Below the pieces are notes generated by a model, which did not search any database, was not told the origin of the DNA, and was given only the letters and a program-made list of their open reading frames with translations. Below, in pieces: positions 7,240-14,227 of a stretch of 39,556 nucleotides of DNA. Positions within the stretch are counted from its first letter, which is position 1. Each line of letters opens with the position of its first letter. A program made the position numbers and the translations under genes. The DNA comes from an uncultured Oscillospiraceae bacterium. GTDB lineage: Bacteria; Bacillota; Clostridia; Oscillospirales; Oscillospiraceae. The DNA lies in NCBI GenBank assembly GCA_904395865.1, contig CAJFNY010000056.1, positions 1 through 39,556 of the forward strand, written 5' to 3'.

Positions 7240-7946
7240 AGTACCGCCTCCTCTCGCGGCCGGTCCTGGATGATCTTCCCGTCGGAGATCTGGACGATGC
7301 GCTTGGCCGTCCTGGCGATCTTGATGTCGTGGGTAATCAGAATGATCGTCGTGCCCACCTCCCGGTTGAGGGTGTGGAGGATCTCCAGCACGTGCTCGCC
7401 GGTCTTGGAGTCCAGGGCGCCGGTGGGCTCGTCGGCCATGATGATGGGGGCGCGGGTGGCGATGGCCCGGGCCACGGCGATGCGCTGCTGCTGGCCGCCG
7501 GAGAGCTCCGCCGGCCTCCGGTCGGCCCGGTCCTCCAGGGCCACGCGCTCCAGCGCGTCGAAGGCCACGGCCTGGCGCTTCTCGCCGTGGATACCCTGGT
7601 AGACCAGCGGCAGCTCCACGTTCTCCAGCGCCGTCAGGGCCGGGATCAGGTTGTACCCCTGGAAGATGAAGCCGATCTCCCGGTTGCGGATCTTGGAGAG
7701 CTCCTGATCGGTGAGGACGCTGACGTCGTTGCCGTCCAGGTAGTACTCGCCGTACGTGGGCACGTCCAGGCAGCCGAGGATGTTCATCAGCGTGGACTTT
7801 CCGGAGCCGGACGCGCCGACGATGGCCACGAACTCGCCCCGGTCGATGGTCAGCGTCACGCCGTCCAGGGCCCGGACCTCGTTCTCCTGGTCCTCGTTGT
7901 AGATCTTGTAGACATCCTGGATGTCGATGAGCTTCGTCTGCTCCAT
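7236..7946 (-). CDS. MacB/LolD-type ABC transporter ATP-binding protein
   Basis: A 236-residue ATPase with all expected motifs: Walker A GASGSGKSTLMN near residue 43, Q-loop in GFIFQGYNLIPALT, signature LSGGQQQRIAVARA near 148, Walker B IIMADEPTGALDSKTG near 165, and the H-loop in ILITHDIKIA. DEPTGALDS and the order of domains are typical of the MacB/LolD/FtsE branch, which powers lipoprotein, peptide or antibiotic export. It sits between the adaptor (9 bases upstream) and the permease (4-base overlap), so the three form one export complex. Confidence 0.94.
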   Translation of the reverse strand: MEQTKLIDIQDVYKIYNEDQENEVRALDGVTLTIDRGEFVAIVGASGSGKSTLMNILGCLDVPTYGEYYLDGNDVSVLTDQELSKIRNREIGFIFQGYNLIPALTALENVELPLVYQGIHGEKRQAVAFDALERVALEDRADRRPAELSGGQQQRIAVARAIATRAPIIMADEPTGALDSKTGEHVLEILHTLNREVGTTIILITHDIKIARTAKRIVQISDGKIIQDRPREEAVL

Positions 7947-7955
7947 GGCCGTACC

Positions 7956-9713
7956 TCAGCCCACGACGATGGTCGTGCCGCCGCCCATCATGCCGCCCTG
8001 ATCCCAGGAGTTGAAGTCGCTGGTGATGTACTGGATAAAGACCATGTCGCCCTCGTTGACGCCGCTGAGGATCTCGGCGTTGGACTGGTCGGAGAGGCCC
8101 ACCTCCACGGGCACGGCGTAGTACCCCTCGGGGATCTGCATGCTCTCGCCGACCTCCTCCTGGGTCAGGGCGTTCTCCGGCGCCTCGTCCGCCTGGACGA
8201 AGAGGCACGTGTCGCCGCTCTGCACGTACTTGACGGCCTGGATGGGCACCAGCAGGCAGTTCTCCGACTCGGAGGCCGTCAGGGAGTAGTCCACGTAGTC
8301 GTTGGGCCGCAGGGAGCCGTCGTAGTTGTCCACCTCGATGATGACCGGGAAAGTGGACATGCCGTTCTCGGCGTCGCCCTCCAGGCTCACGGACTTGACG
8401 GTGCCGGTATACATGGTGGAGCCGTTGACGGTCCAGGCGGTGATGTCGCACATCATGCCGGGCTGGACGTAGGCGATGGACATGCTGTCCACCTGGGCCT
8501 CCACCTGCATGACCGACGTGTCGGCGATGGTCATGGCCGCGAAGTTGTCCGCCACCGTCTCGCCGGCCACCAGGGCACACGAGAGCACCGTCCCGGAGAA
8601 CGGGGCCACGGCATGGTAATTGGCCAGATCCTCCTGCGCCTTCCGCAGCGTCTCCTGCGCCGTGGTCAGCGAGGTGTTCAGCTGGGCCAGACGGTCGTCG
8701 TTGTCGTCGCCGGCCATCTGCAGCAGCACCTGGCCGGCCGTCACGGCGGCGTAGTCCTGCAGGTTGACGGTCAGGGCGTCGCCGCCGGCGTGCGTGCGGA
8801 TCTCCTGGCTGCGGTTGTAGGCCAGCGTACCGGGCTCGTAGGGATAGATGGCCGAGCCGTCCGCCGCGGCCAGGAAGGCCGTGGCGCCCATGCCGGCCGT
8901 CAGCGTCCCGGCGTTGGGCACCGACAGCACCACCTCAAACAGCGTGGAGCCCTCAGGGCTGACGCGCTGGACCTTGTTGATCTCCGTCACCGTGCCGGTG
9001 ACGGTCTGCATGGTGGACGGGATCGAGACCGAAGCCGACGCGCCCACGGAGAACGCGTTCTCATAGGCGTAGCTGAAGTACAGCGAGAGCTTCATGGTGG
9101 AATCGTCCACCAGCGTACAGAGCGTCTCGCCGCTGCCCACGGCCGCGCCCACCTGGATGTCGGCCGTCTCAATGAGCTTGCCCGAGAAGGGGGCCGTCAC
9201 GGTCAGGTCGGCGTACGAGGCATTCAGGTCGTCGATCTGCTTCTGGTAGTCGTCCACCGTCTTTTGGGCCTCGTCCACGGCCTTCTGTGCCTCGGTGCTG
9301 TCCACGGTGTAGAGGGGATCGCCGGCGTTGACGAACTGCCCCTCGCTGACGAACACCTCCAGCACCGTGCCGCCGGACGCCAGCGTCATGGTCTGGGACT
9401 GGAGTGCCCGCGTCAGGCCGCTGCCCTGCACCATGCTGGAGATGTTGCCCCGGGTCACCGGCTGGGCCCACGGCTCCATGGCCGCCGCCTCCTCGTGGAG
9501 CAGGGAGTACATGCCGAAGGCCACGCCGCCCACAATCAGCAGCACCACCAGGGCCGTAATGATCCGCTTGCGGCGGATCTTCCGCCGCTTGATCTTCGCG
9601 GCAGCCTCCCGCCGCGCCTTCTTCTCCTCCAGGACCCGCAGCCGGTCCGCTTCCGCCGTGTCCACCGGCGGGGTCTCCGGCCGCTGCTCCAGCTTCACTC
9701 CGTTTTCCTCCAT
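7956..9713 (-). CDS. HlyD/MacA-like exporter adaptor with duplicated core
   Basis: A 585-residue membrane-anchored adaptor. A cytoplasmic, basic coiled N-terminus (to about residue 48) precedes one membrane helix (ITALVVLLIVGGVAFGMYSL, about 50-70). The outside part appears to contain two successive barrel-sandwich/coiled-coil units. The first runs from about 80 to 230, with GTVLEVFVSEGQFVNAGDPL, a helix with TEAQKAVDEAQKTVDDYQKQ, and TVTAPFSGKLIE. The second runs from about 290 to 420, with AAVTAGQVLLQMAGDDND, a helix LAQLNTSLTTAQETLRKAQE, and HAVAPFSGTVLS. A C-terminal beta domain ends in a Gly/Met-rich tail. Typical MacA proteins have about 370-400 residues and one such core. It is the first gene of the export operon, with GGAGGAG 6 bases before the ATG and a consensus promoter upstream. 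Confidence 0.88.
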   Translation of the reverse strand: MEENGVKLEQRPETPPVDTAEADRLRVLEEKKARREAAAKIKRRKIRRKRIITALVVLLIVGGVAFGMYSLLHEEAAAMEPWAQPVTRGNISSMVQGSGLTRALQSQTMTLASGGTVLEVFVSEGQFVNAGDPLYTVDSTEAQKAVDEAQKTVDDYQKQIDDLNASYADLTVTAPFSGKLIETADIQVGAAVGSGETLCTLVDDSTMKLSLYFSYAYENAFSVGASASVSIPSTMQTVTGTVTEINKVQRVSPEGSTLFEVVLSVPNAGTLTAGMGATAFLAAADGSAIYPYEPGTLAYNRSQEIRTHAGGDALTVNLQDYAAVTAGQVLLQMAGDDNDDRLAQLNTSLTTAQETLRKAQEDLANYHAVAPFSGTVLSCALVAGETVADNFAAMTIADTSVMQVEAQVDSMSIAYVQPGMMCDITAWTVNGSTMYTGTVKSVSLEGDAENGMSTFPVIIEVDNYDGSLRPNDYVDYSLTASESENCLLVPIQAVKYVQSGDTCLFVQADEAPENALTQEEVGESMQIPEGYYAVPVEVGLSDQSNAEILSGVNEGDMVFIQYITSDFNSWDQGGMMGGGTTIVVG

Positions 9714-9758
9714 GGGTTTCTCCTCCCACTCTGGCGTATGCCTTGTTCTAATACAGTC

Positions 9759-9787
9759 AATATATCAGGCTTTGGCAGGATTGTCAA
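9759..9787 (-). promoter_or_regulatory. Promoter of the exporter/SLH operon
   Basis: On the minus strand, TTGACA (9782-9787) and TATATT (9759-9764) are spaced by 17 bases. The leader before the adaptor ATG is about 40 bases. This near-consensus promoter should drive all four genes down to the terminator at 3701-3732. Confidence 0.8.
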
Positions 9788-9826
9788 CGCCGGCCGGCGC
9801 TCCATCCGGAAAATTTCCCCGTCCGC

Positions 9827-11074
9827 TCAGAACACCACCTGCTCCAGCGGCAGCAGGAAGACAGACCCGTCTTTGCCGCTCTGGAAGAAGCCGTAGCACG
9901 CAGTGCCGTTGTCCGTCTCGCAGGTCAGCATCAGGTTCGTCATGGCGTCGGGCAGCATGGCCGCCACGGACACGGTCTCCCCCGGCAGCAGCCGGTTCAA
10001 ATACAGGCACAGGGCGCCGGCGTACCACGTCTCGCCGTCGGTGCTGCTGACACGGCGCACCCGAACGTCCCGCAGCGGGCCGTCCGTCGTCACGGCGATG
10101 GGCGAGCCCCCCTCGTCGGCCGTCACGGCAGCTATCGCGTCCGGGACGCCGTCCTCCGCCAGCGCCGCCTCCGGCGTGCCGCCGCCCTCCGCCGCCGTGC
10201 CCGGCATCCAGTCGTCCGCCAGGATGCCCGTCAGCTCCGCGTACGGCACCGTGAAGCGCAGGACGCCGGCGGCGTACGGCGCCATCCGGTAGGGATCACA
10301 CAGGACGGTCAGTCCCTGGTCGCTGAAGTACCAGCCGCCGTCCGTCAGCAGCGAGGCCGCCTCGTCGGCGGCGTACGGATAGTACCCCTCCGGGTTGGCG
10401 GCAATGGCCGCCTCCACCGCGGCCGTGACGGCCCCGTTCAGTGCTTCCCGGTCGTCGCCCAGGTCGGCCACCGTCAGCTGCCGGCCGGTGGCGGCTTCGA
10501 AGTTCATGGCCGTGGCGGCCGTATTGCCGTGGGCGCCGCCGGTGTTGTCCACCGCCGTGAACACGACGCTGACGACGGCGCCGTCCACGCGCCCGGCGTC
10601 CGCCTGATCGGTGACGGCGTAGCCGGTGAAGGGCAGGCCGGTTTCGGCGCTGGCAGCCTGGGCCTCCCGGGCCATCTCCAGGCAGCTGGCGGCCTGGGCC
10701 TCCCGATACGCGTGGTACGCGGACAGCGCCTCGTTGATGGCTGCCTCCGCTTCGCCGCCGTCCGCCAGCGTCACCGAGGCCTCCAGCAGATTCTCCTGCA
10801 GCAGCAGGCTGCCGGCGTCATCCGTATGCTGGACGCTGCCGGTCGTGACCTGGAGGGCCGCCAGCGGCGCAGCCGTCTCCTCCTCTGCCGGCACGTCGGG
10901 GTCGGTTTCCGGCTCCGACGGCGCCTCCGTGTCCGGCTCCGGATCCGGCGTCTCCGGATCCGTCCCAGCCGGCTGTCCGTCCTCTGCCGGCTGCTCCGGC
11001 GTGTCCGCCCCGCCGCACGCCGCCAGGCTCCATACCAGGCTCAGCGCCAGCAGCATCGCAATCCACTTCCGCAT
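9827..11074 (-). CDS. DUF3298/RsiV-like lipoprotein
   Basis: A 415-residue lipoprotein. The signal peptide ends in the lipobox LAAC with the acylated Cys at about residue 20. It is followed by a low-complexity, Pro/Glu/Asp/Thr-rich linker (about 21-75) that should span the cell wall. The folded part resembles DUF3298/RsiV-type proteins: FTAVDNTGGAHGNTAATAMN, then GRQLTVADLGDD and GYYPYAADEAASLLTDGGWY, ending in a strand-rich tail. In RsiV this fold binds lysozyme, but no transmembrane or sigma-factor-binding segment is present here and no sigma-factor gene is adjacent, so an anti-sigma role is not supported. I chose the ATG at 11072-11074 because it begins the signal peptide and follows GGGAGGG by 6 bases. 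The longer open frame upstream has no such features. Confidence 0.8.
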   Translation of the reverse strand: MRKWIAMLLALSLVWSLAACGGADTPEQPAEDGQPAGTDPETPDPEPDTEAPSEPETDPDVPAEEETAAPLAALQVTTGSVQHTDDAGSLLLQENLLEASVTLADGGEAEAAINEALSAYHAYREAQAASCLEMAREAQAASAETGLPFTGYAVTDQADAGRVDGAVVSVVFTAVDNTGGAHGNTAATAMNFEAATGRQLTVADLGDDREALNGAVTAAVEAAIAANPEGYYPYAADEAASLLTDGGWYFSDQGLTVLCDPYRMAPYAAGVLRFTVPYAELTGILADDWMPGTAAEGGGTPEAALAEDGVPDAIAAVTADEGGSPIAVTTDGPLRDVRVRRVSSTDGETWYAGALCLYLNRLLPGETVSVAAMLPDAMTNLMLTCETDNGTACYGFFQSGKDGSVFLLPLEQVVF

Positions 11075-11120
11075 GGTGCACCCTCCCTCTCTCCGGCCGG
11101 AGGCCGGTTTCGTGTCTCCT

Positions 11121-11149
11121 ATTATAGTGCATGGGAGGCGAAGCCACAA
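11121..11149 (-). promoter_or_regulatory. Proximal promoter (P1) of the DUF3298 lipoprotein gene
   Basis: On the minus strand, TTGTGG (11144-11149) and TATAAT (11121-11126) have a 17-base spacer. The -10 is about 47 bases before the ATG. Confidence 0.7.
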
Positions 11150-11209
11150 GCCCGCTCCGCCGGGCCCGTGGAGGCCGCGCCGCGGCCTGGCAGTCGCTTC
11201 CGCAAGCCC

Positions 11210-11238
11210 ATTATAGGCGCACCAGAACATTATGTCAA
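11210..11238 (-). promoter_or_regulatory. Distal consensus promoter (P2) of the DUF3298 lipoprotein gene
   Basis: On the minus strand, TTGACA (11233-11238) and TATAAT (11210-11215) are separated by 17 bases, a perfect consensus. It lies 89 bases upstream of P1 and points the same way. The stretch between the two promoters is GC-rich and can fold (GGCCGCGCCGCGGCC), but contains no gene or terminator that I can see. Confidence 0.75.
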
Positions 11239-11341
11239 CTCGTTTTCGCCCGCGGAGCCGATTTGTGAATTTTGCCCGGAGTTTCGTGGAAATGGGGAGA
11301 AATCTTCAGACACATCCACGAAAATCTATGTAAATTGCCCA

Positions 11342-11370
11342 TAGCCTTTTGGCGCAGACCGACATATAAT
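11342..11370 (+). promoter_or_regulatory. Promoter of the glyA riboswitch transcript
   Basis: A perfect TATAAT (11365-11370) lies 26 bases before the first riboswitch helix. At 17-base spacing only a weak -35 (TAGCCT, 11342-11347) is present; TTGCCC (11335-11340) is a better hexamer but 24 bases away. The -10 assignment is firmer than the -35. Confidence 0.6.
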
Positions 11371-11394
11371 AGGAATACATTTGAATACCCTGCG

Positions 11395-11556
11395 AAGTCT
11401 TTCAGGAAATAGGCCGCGCGCCTGCCGAAGGAGTAATGCTCTCAGGAGTCCCTGCGGGGACGGGACTGAAAGACGGAGGACTCTCTGGAGAAGCTCAGGA
11501 CATGAGTGCCGAAGGTGCAAGGCGAAAGCCGAATCTCTCAGGCAAAAGGACAGAGG
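11395..11556 (+). promoter_or_regulatory. Tandem glycine riboswitch
   Basis: Two consecutive glycine aptamers. In aptamer one, GTCTTTCAG (11397-11405) closes with CTGAAAGAC (11466-11474) and encloses the conserved CTGCCGAAGGAGTAA and GCTCTCAGG. After a short linker, aptamer two (about 11481-11555) shows GTGCCGAAGGTGCAAGGC, the GCGAAAGC hairpin, and the hallmark AATCTCTCAGGCAAAAGGAC followed by CAGAG. These conserved cores are those of the gcvT-type glycine riboswitch. It lies in the leader of glyA. The 3' strand of the second aptamer's closing helix (CAGAG, 11551-11555) overlaps the base of the following terminator, so glycine binding should block that terminator (an ON switch). This last point is inferred from base-pair overlap. 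Confidence 0.95.
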
Positions 11557-11586
11557 GGCAGCCGGCGCGTGGGCGCCTCCCCTTTT
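11554..11586 (+). terminator. Riboswitch-associated terminator 1
   Basis: GGGG, then GGCGC-N4-GCGCC, then CCCC and TTTT form a hairpin with a short T tract. The stem can extend by A-U and G-U pairs into 11552-11554, which also belong to the closing helix of aptamer two, so the two structures are mutually exclusive. Confidence 0.75.
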
Positions 11587-11590
11587 CATC

Positions 11591-11626
11591 GATTGAGCGG
11601 ACGACCGGTCCTCTCAATCATTTTTT
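11591..11626 (+). terminator. Riboswitch-associated terminator 2
   Basis: GATTGAG (11591-11597) pairs with CTCAATC (11613-11619), with an inner GGAC/GTCC helix, followed by ATTTTTT. It is a complete intrinsic terminator 20 bases before the glyA start, separate from terminator 1. Confidence 0.8.
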
Positions 11627-11645
11627 ATCATTACAGGAGTGTGCC

Positions 11646-12899
11646 ATGAACAACGTAGCCAATGAATCCATCGATTTCGTCCGCCGGTTCGACCCGGAGG
11701 TCGCCGACATTATGGACCAGGAGCTGTTCCGCCAGCGCCGGAACATCGAGCTGATCGCGTCGGAGAACATCGCGTCCCAGGCGGTCATCGCCGCCATGGG
11801 CAGCGTGCTGACGAACAAGTACGCCGAGGGCCTGCCGGGCAAGCGGTACTACGGCGGCTGTGAGTACGTGGACGTGCTGGAGACCCTGGCCATCGACCGG
11901 GCCAAGCGGCTCTTCGGCGCCGAGTTCGCCAACGTCCAGCCCCACTCCGGCGCCCAGGCCAATCTGGCCGTCTACGGCGCCCTGCTCCAGCCCGGCGACA
12001 GCGTCCTGGGCATGAGCCTGGCCAACGGCGGCCACCTGACCCACGGCAGCCCCGCCAACCTCTCCGGCAAGTACTACAACTTCCACGCCTACGGCGTCAA
12101 CCCGGAGACGGGCCGCATCGACTACGACCAGGTGGAGGATCTGGTGAAGCAGTACCAGCCGAAGCTGGTGGTGGCCGGCGCCTCGGCGTACCCGCGGGCG
12201 CTGGACTTCGAGAAGTTCGCCGACATCGCCCACCGCCACGGCGCGCTGCTGATGGTGGACATGGCCCACATCGCCGGCCTGGTGGCCGGCGGGATGCACC
12301 AGAACCCGGTGCCGTACGCCGACATCGTCACCACCACCACCCACAAGACCCTCCGCGGCCCCCGGGGCGGCATGATCCTCGCCAAGGAGGAGTTCGCCAA
12401 GAAGCTCAACTCCGGCGTCTTCCCCGGCACCCAGGGCGGCCCGCTGATGCACGTGATCGCCGCCAAAGCCGTCTGCCTGGGCGAGGCCATGAAGCCGGAG
12501 TTCCGGGACTACGCCCGCCGGATCGTGGAGAACGCCCGCGTCCTGGCCGAGGCGCTGCTGGAGAAGGGCTTCGACCTGGTCTCCGGCGGCACCGACAACC
12601 ACCTGATGCTGGTGGACCTGCGGCCGTTCCACACCACGGGCCGCGATCTCCAGACGCACCTGGACGACTGCTATATCACCGTCAACAAGAACGCCATCCC
12701 CAACGATCCGGAGAAGCCCACCGTCACCTCCGGCGTCCGCATCGGCACCCCCGCCGCCACCACCCGCGGCCTGGGCCCCGACGAGATGCGCATCATCGCC
12801 GACTGCATCTACAAGACCGCCGTGGACTACCCCGCCACCCGCGAGGAGGTCCGCGCCACCGTCGGCGAAATCTGCAGCCGCTTCCCGCTGTACCAGTAA
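11646..12899 (+). CDS. glyA: Serine hydroxymethyltransferase
   Basis: A 417-residue PLP enzyme that interconverts serine plus tetrahydrofolate with glycine plus 5,10-methylene-tetrahydrofolate. The whole family pattern is present: [73 protein letters not shown], and the PLP-lysine motif [14 protein letters not shown] with K234. The length is normal. The ATG follows CAGGAG at short spacing. The gene is monocistronic, between a glycine riboswitch and its own terminator. An ON-type glycine switch would fit use of the enzyme to turn excess glycine into serine, rather than to make glycine. Confidence 0.98.
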   Translation: MNNVANESIDFVRRFDPEVADIMDQELFRQRRNIELIASENIASQAVIAAMGSVLTNKYAEGLPGKRYYGGCEYVDVLETLAIDRAKRLFGAEFANVQPHSGAQANLAVYGALLQPGDSVLGMSLANGGHLTHGSPANLSGKYYNFHAYGVNPETGRIDYDQVEDLVKQYQPKLVVAGASAYPRALDFEKFADIAHRHGALLMVDMAHIAGLVAGGMHQNPVPYADIVTTTTHKTLRGPRGGMILAKEEFAKKLNSGVFPGTQGGPLMHVIAAKAVCLGEAMKPEFRDYARRIVENARVLAEALLEKGFDLVSGGTDNHLMLVDLRPFHTTGRDLQTHLDDCYITVNKNAIPNDPEKPTVTSGVRIGTPAATTRGLGPDEMRIIADCIYKTAVDYPATREEVRATVGEICSRFPLYQ

Positions 12900-12916
12900 T
12901 CCCCGAGCGAAACCAC

Positions 12917-12954
12917 GGCCGGGGCGCTCAAAGGCGCCCCGGCCGCTTTCGTTT
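12917..12954 (+). terminator. Terminator of glyA
   Basis: GGCCGGGGCGC (12917-12927) pairs perfectly with GCGCCCCGGCC (12934-12944) around a 6-base loop, followed by GCTTTCGTTT. Confidence 0.85.
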
Positions 12955-12963
12955 CCAGCTATG

Positions 12964-13004
12964 ACAGCCGGCAGCGGGCCAGGGGCCCGCTGCCGGCTGT
13001 TTTG
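12964..13004. terminator. Second long hairpin between glyA and the DHHW gene
   Basis: A perfect 17-bp stem (12964-12980 with 12984-13000) around a 3-base loop, followed on the plus strand by TTTT. It lies 9 bases past the stop of the convergent DHHW gene. On the minus strand no T run follows, so it stops rightward read-through best and may simply protect the 3' end of the leftward message. Confidence 0.7.
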
Positions 13005-13009
13005 GGGTC

Positions 13010-14215
13010 TCACCGCACGGTGCCGTTCCCGGCGGTGGAGAGGTAGTTCAGGTCGTCCCGGATGCAGAGGACGATGTCCGGGCGGTACGTGTCGATGTAC
13101 TGGCTCAGGGTCATCTCCCGGTAGTACCGCAGGTCCACGGAGCGCATTTCGTCGAAGCTCATCCAGGCGATGGACTCGAAGGCGTTCGTAAACGAATCGC
13201 CCCAGATCAGGATGGACGGCAGCTCATCGCGGCCGGTGTCGATGACCGTCTCGGCCACATCGCCGCCCATGTAGCTGTTGTAATAGACGTACTGCCACGT
13301 GCCGTCCGGCAGGTCCAGCACCTCCGCCGCCACCGGCTCGCCCAGGTCGGTCCGGGTGAAGGGGACGGCCATGTCCGAGGTGTAGACCCACAGCTTCTCC
13401 GAAACCGGGGAGATGCCGTAGAGCTTCCGGTTGTACGTCCCCAGGAACGGGTTCGGCAGCTGCTGGAACTGGATGTGGTCCTCCGTCACCACCGGGAACG
13501 TCCAGCCCTCCGCGGCCAGCGCGTCGCAGACGGCCCGGTACGTCTCGTACGCTCCCGGGAGGTTGTAGTGGTGATCCACCACCGAGTAGACCGCCGTCCG
13601 GTCCTCCGCCGCCTCGAACTGCGGCCGCATCAGCAGCAGCGGCACGCCGTACTGCTCCATGGCCGCGGCGAAGGCCGTCTCGGTGTTCTCCAGATGCGCG
13701 GCGTTGCTCTCCTGCCAGTCGGGGTACACGTCCCGGAACAGCGACCGCTGCTCCGGCACGCCCACGTACAGCAGCGTCCCGCCGTACGCCGCCACCTGCT
13801 GGTGAATGGCCGCCAGCTCCGCGGCCATGGCGTCGGCCTCCGCCGCGTAGTCCCGGCTGCCATAGTCGGGGATCGGGTTCTGCGGCAGCAGAACCTGCTC
13901 GGTCAGCACCACATCGTTGACCGAGGCGCTGCCGCGGAGCATGCGGTACAGGGTGTGGATCTGCAGCCACCGGTCGCGGCCGTAAAACCGGTCGGAGAGG
14001 AACGACTCCCAGCCGGAGAAGTACGAGCCGTCCCAGAAGCTGTCGGCCGTCAGCTCCGGCACGTCGGCCATGGAGCGGTTCTCCCAGACGGAATAGCCGG
14101 CCGTGGGCGTCAGCGGCGAGCCGGGCAGGCCGGAGAGGACCGTCAGCAGCGGCACCAGGAACAGCGTCGCCAGCACCGGCACGATCAGCAGCAGCTTGAG
14201 CACTTTATCCTTCAC
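13010..14215 (-). CDS. DHHW/AlgJ-AlgX-like O-acetylation protein
   Basis: A 401-residue protein with one N-terminal membrane helix (about residues 6-28) and an extracytoplasmic SGNH-like domain. The pattern of the DHHW/AlgX group is visible: D214-H215-H216 in SVVDHHYNLP and the GDS nucleophile block at 339-341 in LIWGDSFTNAFES. VGVPEQRSLF near 151 also fits the family. DHHW becomes DHHY here, and the catalytic D and H are kept. Such proteins take acetyl groups delivered by a partner MBOAT membrane protein and put them on a surface polysaccharide. The gene starts 12 bases after the MBOAT stop, so the two form the expected pair. The polymer that is modified is unknown. Confidence 0.88.
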   Translation of the reverse strand: MKDKVLKLLLIVPVLATLFLVPLLTVLSGLPGSPLTPTAGYSVWENRSMADVPELTADSFWDGSYFSGWESFLSDRFYGRDRWLQIHTLYRMLRGSASVNDVVLTEQVLLPQNPIPDYGSRDYAAEADAMAAELAAIHQQVAAYGGTLLYVGVPEQRSLFRDVYPDWQESNAAHLENTETAFAAAMEQYGVPLLLMRPQFEAAEDRTAVYSVVDHHYNLPGAYETYRAVCDALAAEGWTFPVVTEDHIQFQQLPNPFLGTYNRKLYGISPVSEKLWVYTSDMAVPFTRTDLGEPVAAEVLDLPDGTWQYVYYNSYMGGDVAETVIDTGRDELPSILIWGDSFTNAFESIAWMSFDEMRSVDLRYYREMTLSQYIDTYRPDIVLCIRDDLNYLSTAGNGTVR

Positions 14216-14227
14216 GCCGGCACCTCC

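Noticed and set aside
6022-8580. An 852-codon reading of the permease frame as one long protein
   Set aside because: The upstream half overlaps the ATPase and adaptor genes out of frame and has Arg/Gly-rich shadow composition. The GTG at 7239 with GAGGAGG gives a normal permease.
7329-9896. An 855-codon open frame on the plus strand opposite the ATPase and adaptor genes
   Set aside because: It is His/Gly/Val-rich antisense shadow with no signal, domain or start site. Similar long antisense frames at 4501-6108 and 11631-13013 are rejected for the same reason.
11436-11645. Short open frames through the glyA leader, or an extended GlyA N-terminus
   Set aside because: They cross the riboswitch and both terminators. 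GlyA homology starts at the ATG at 11646.
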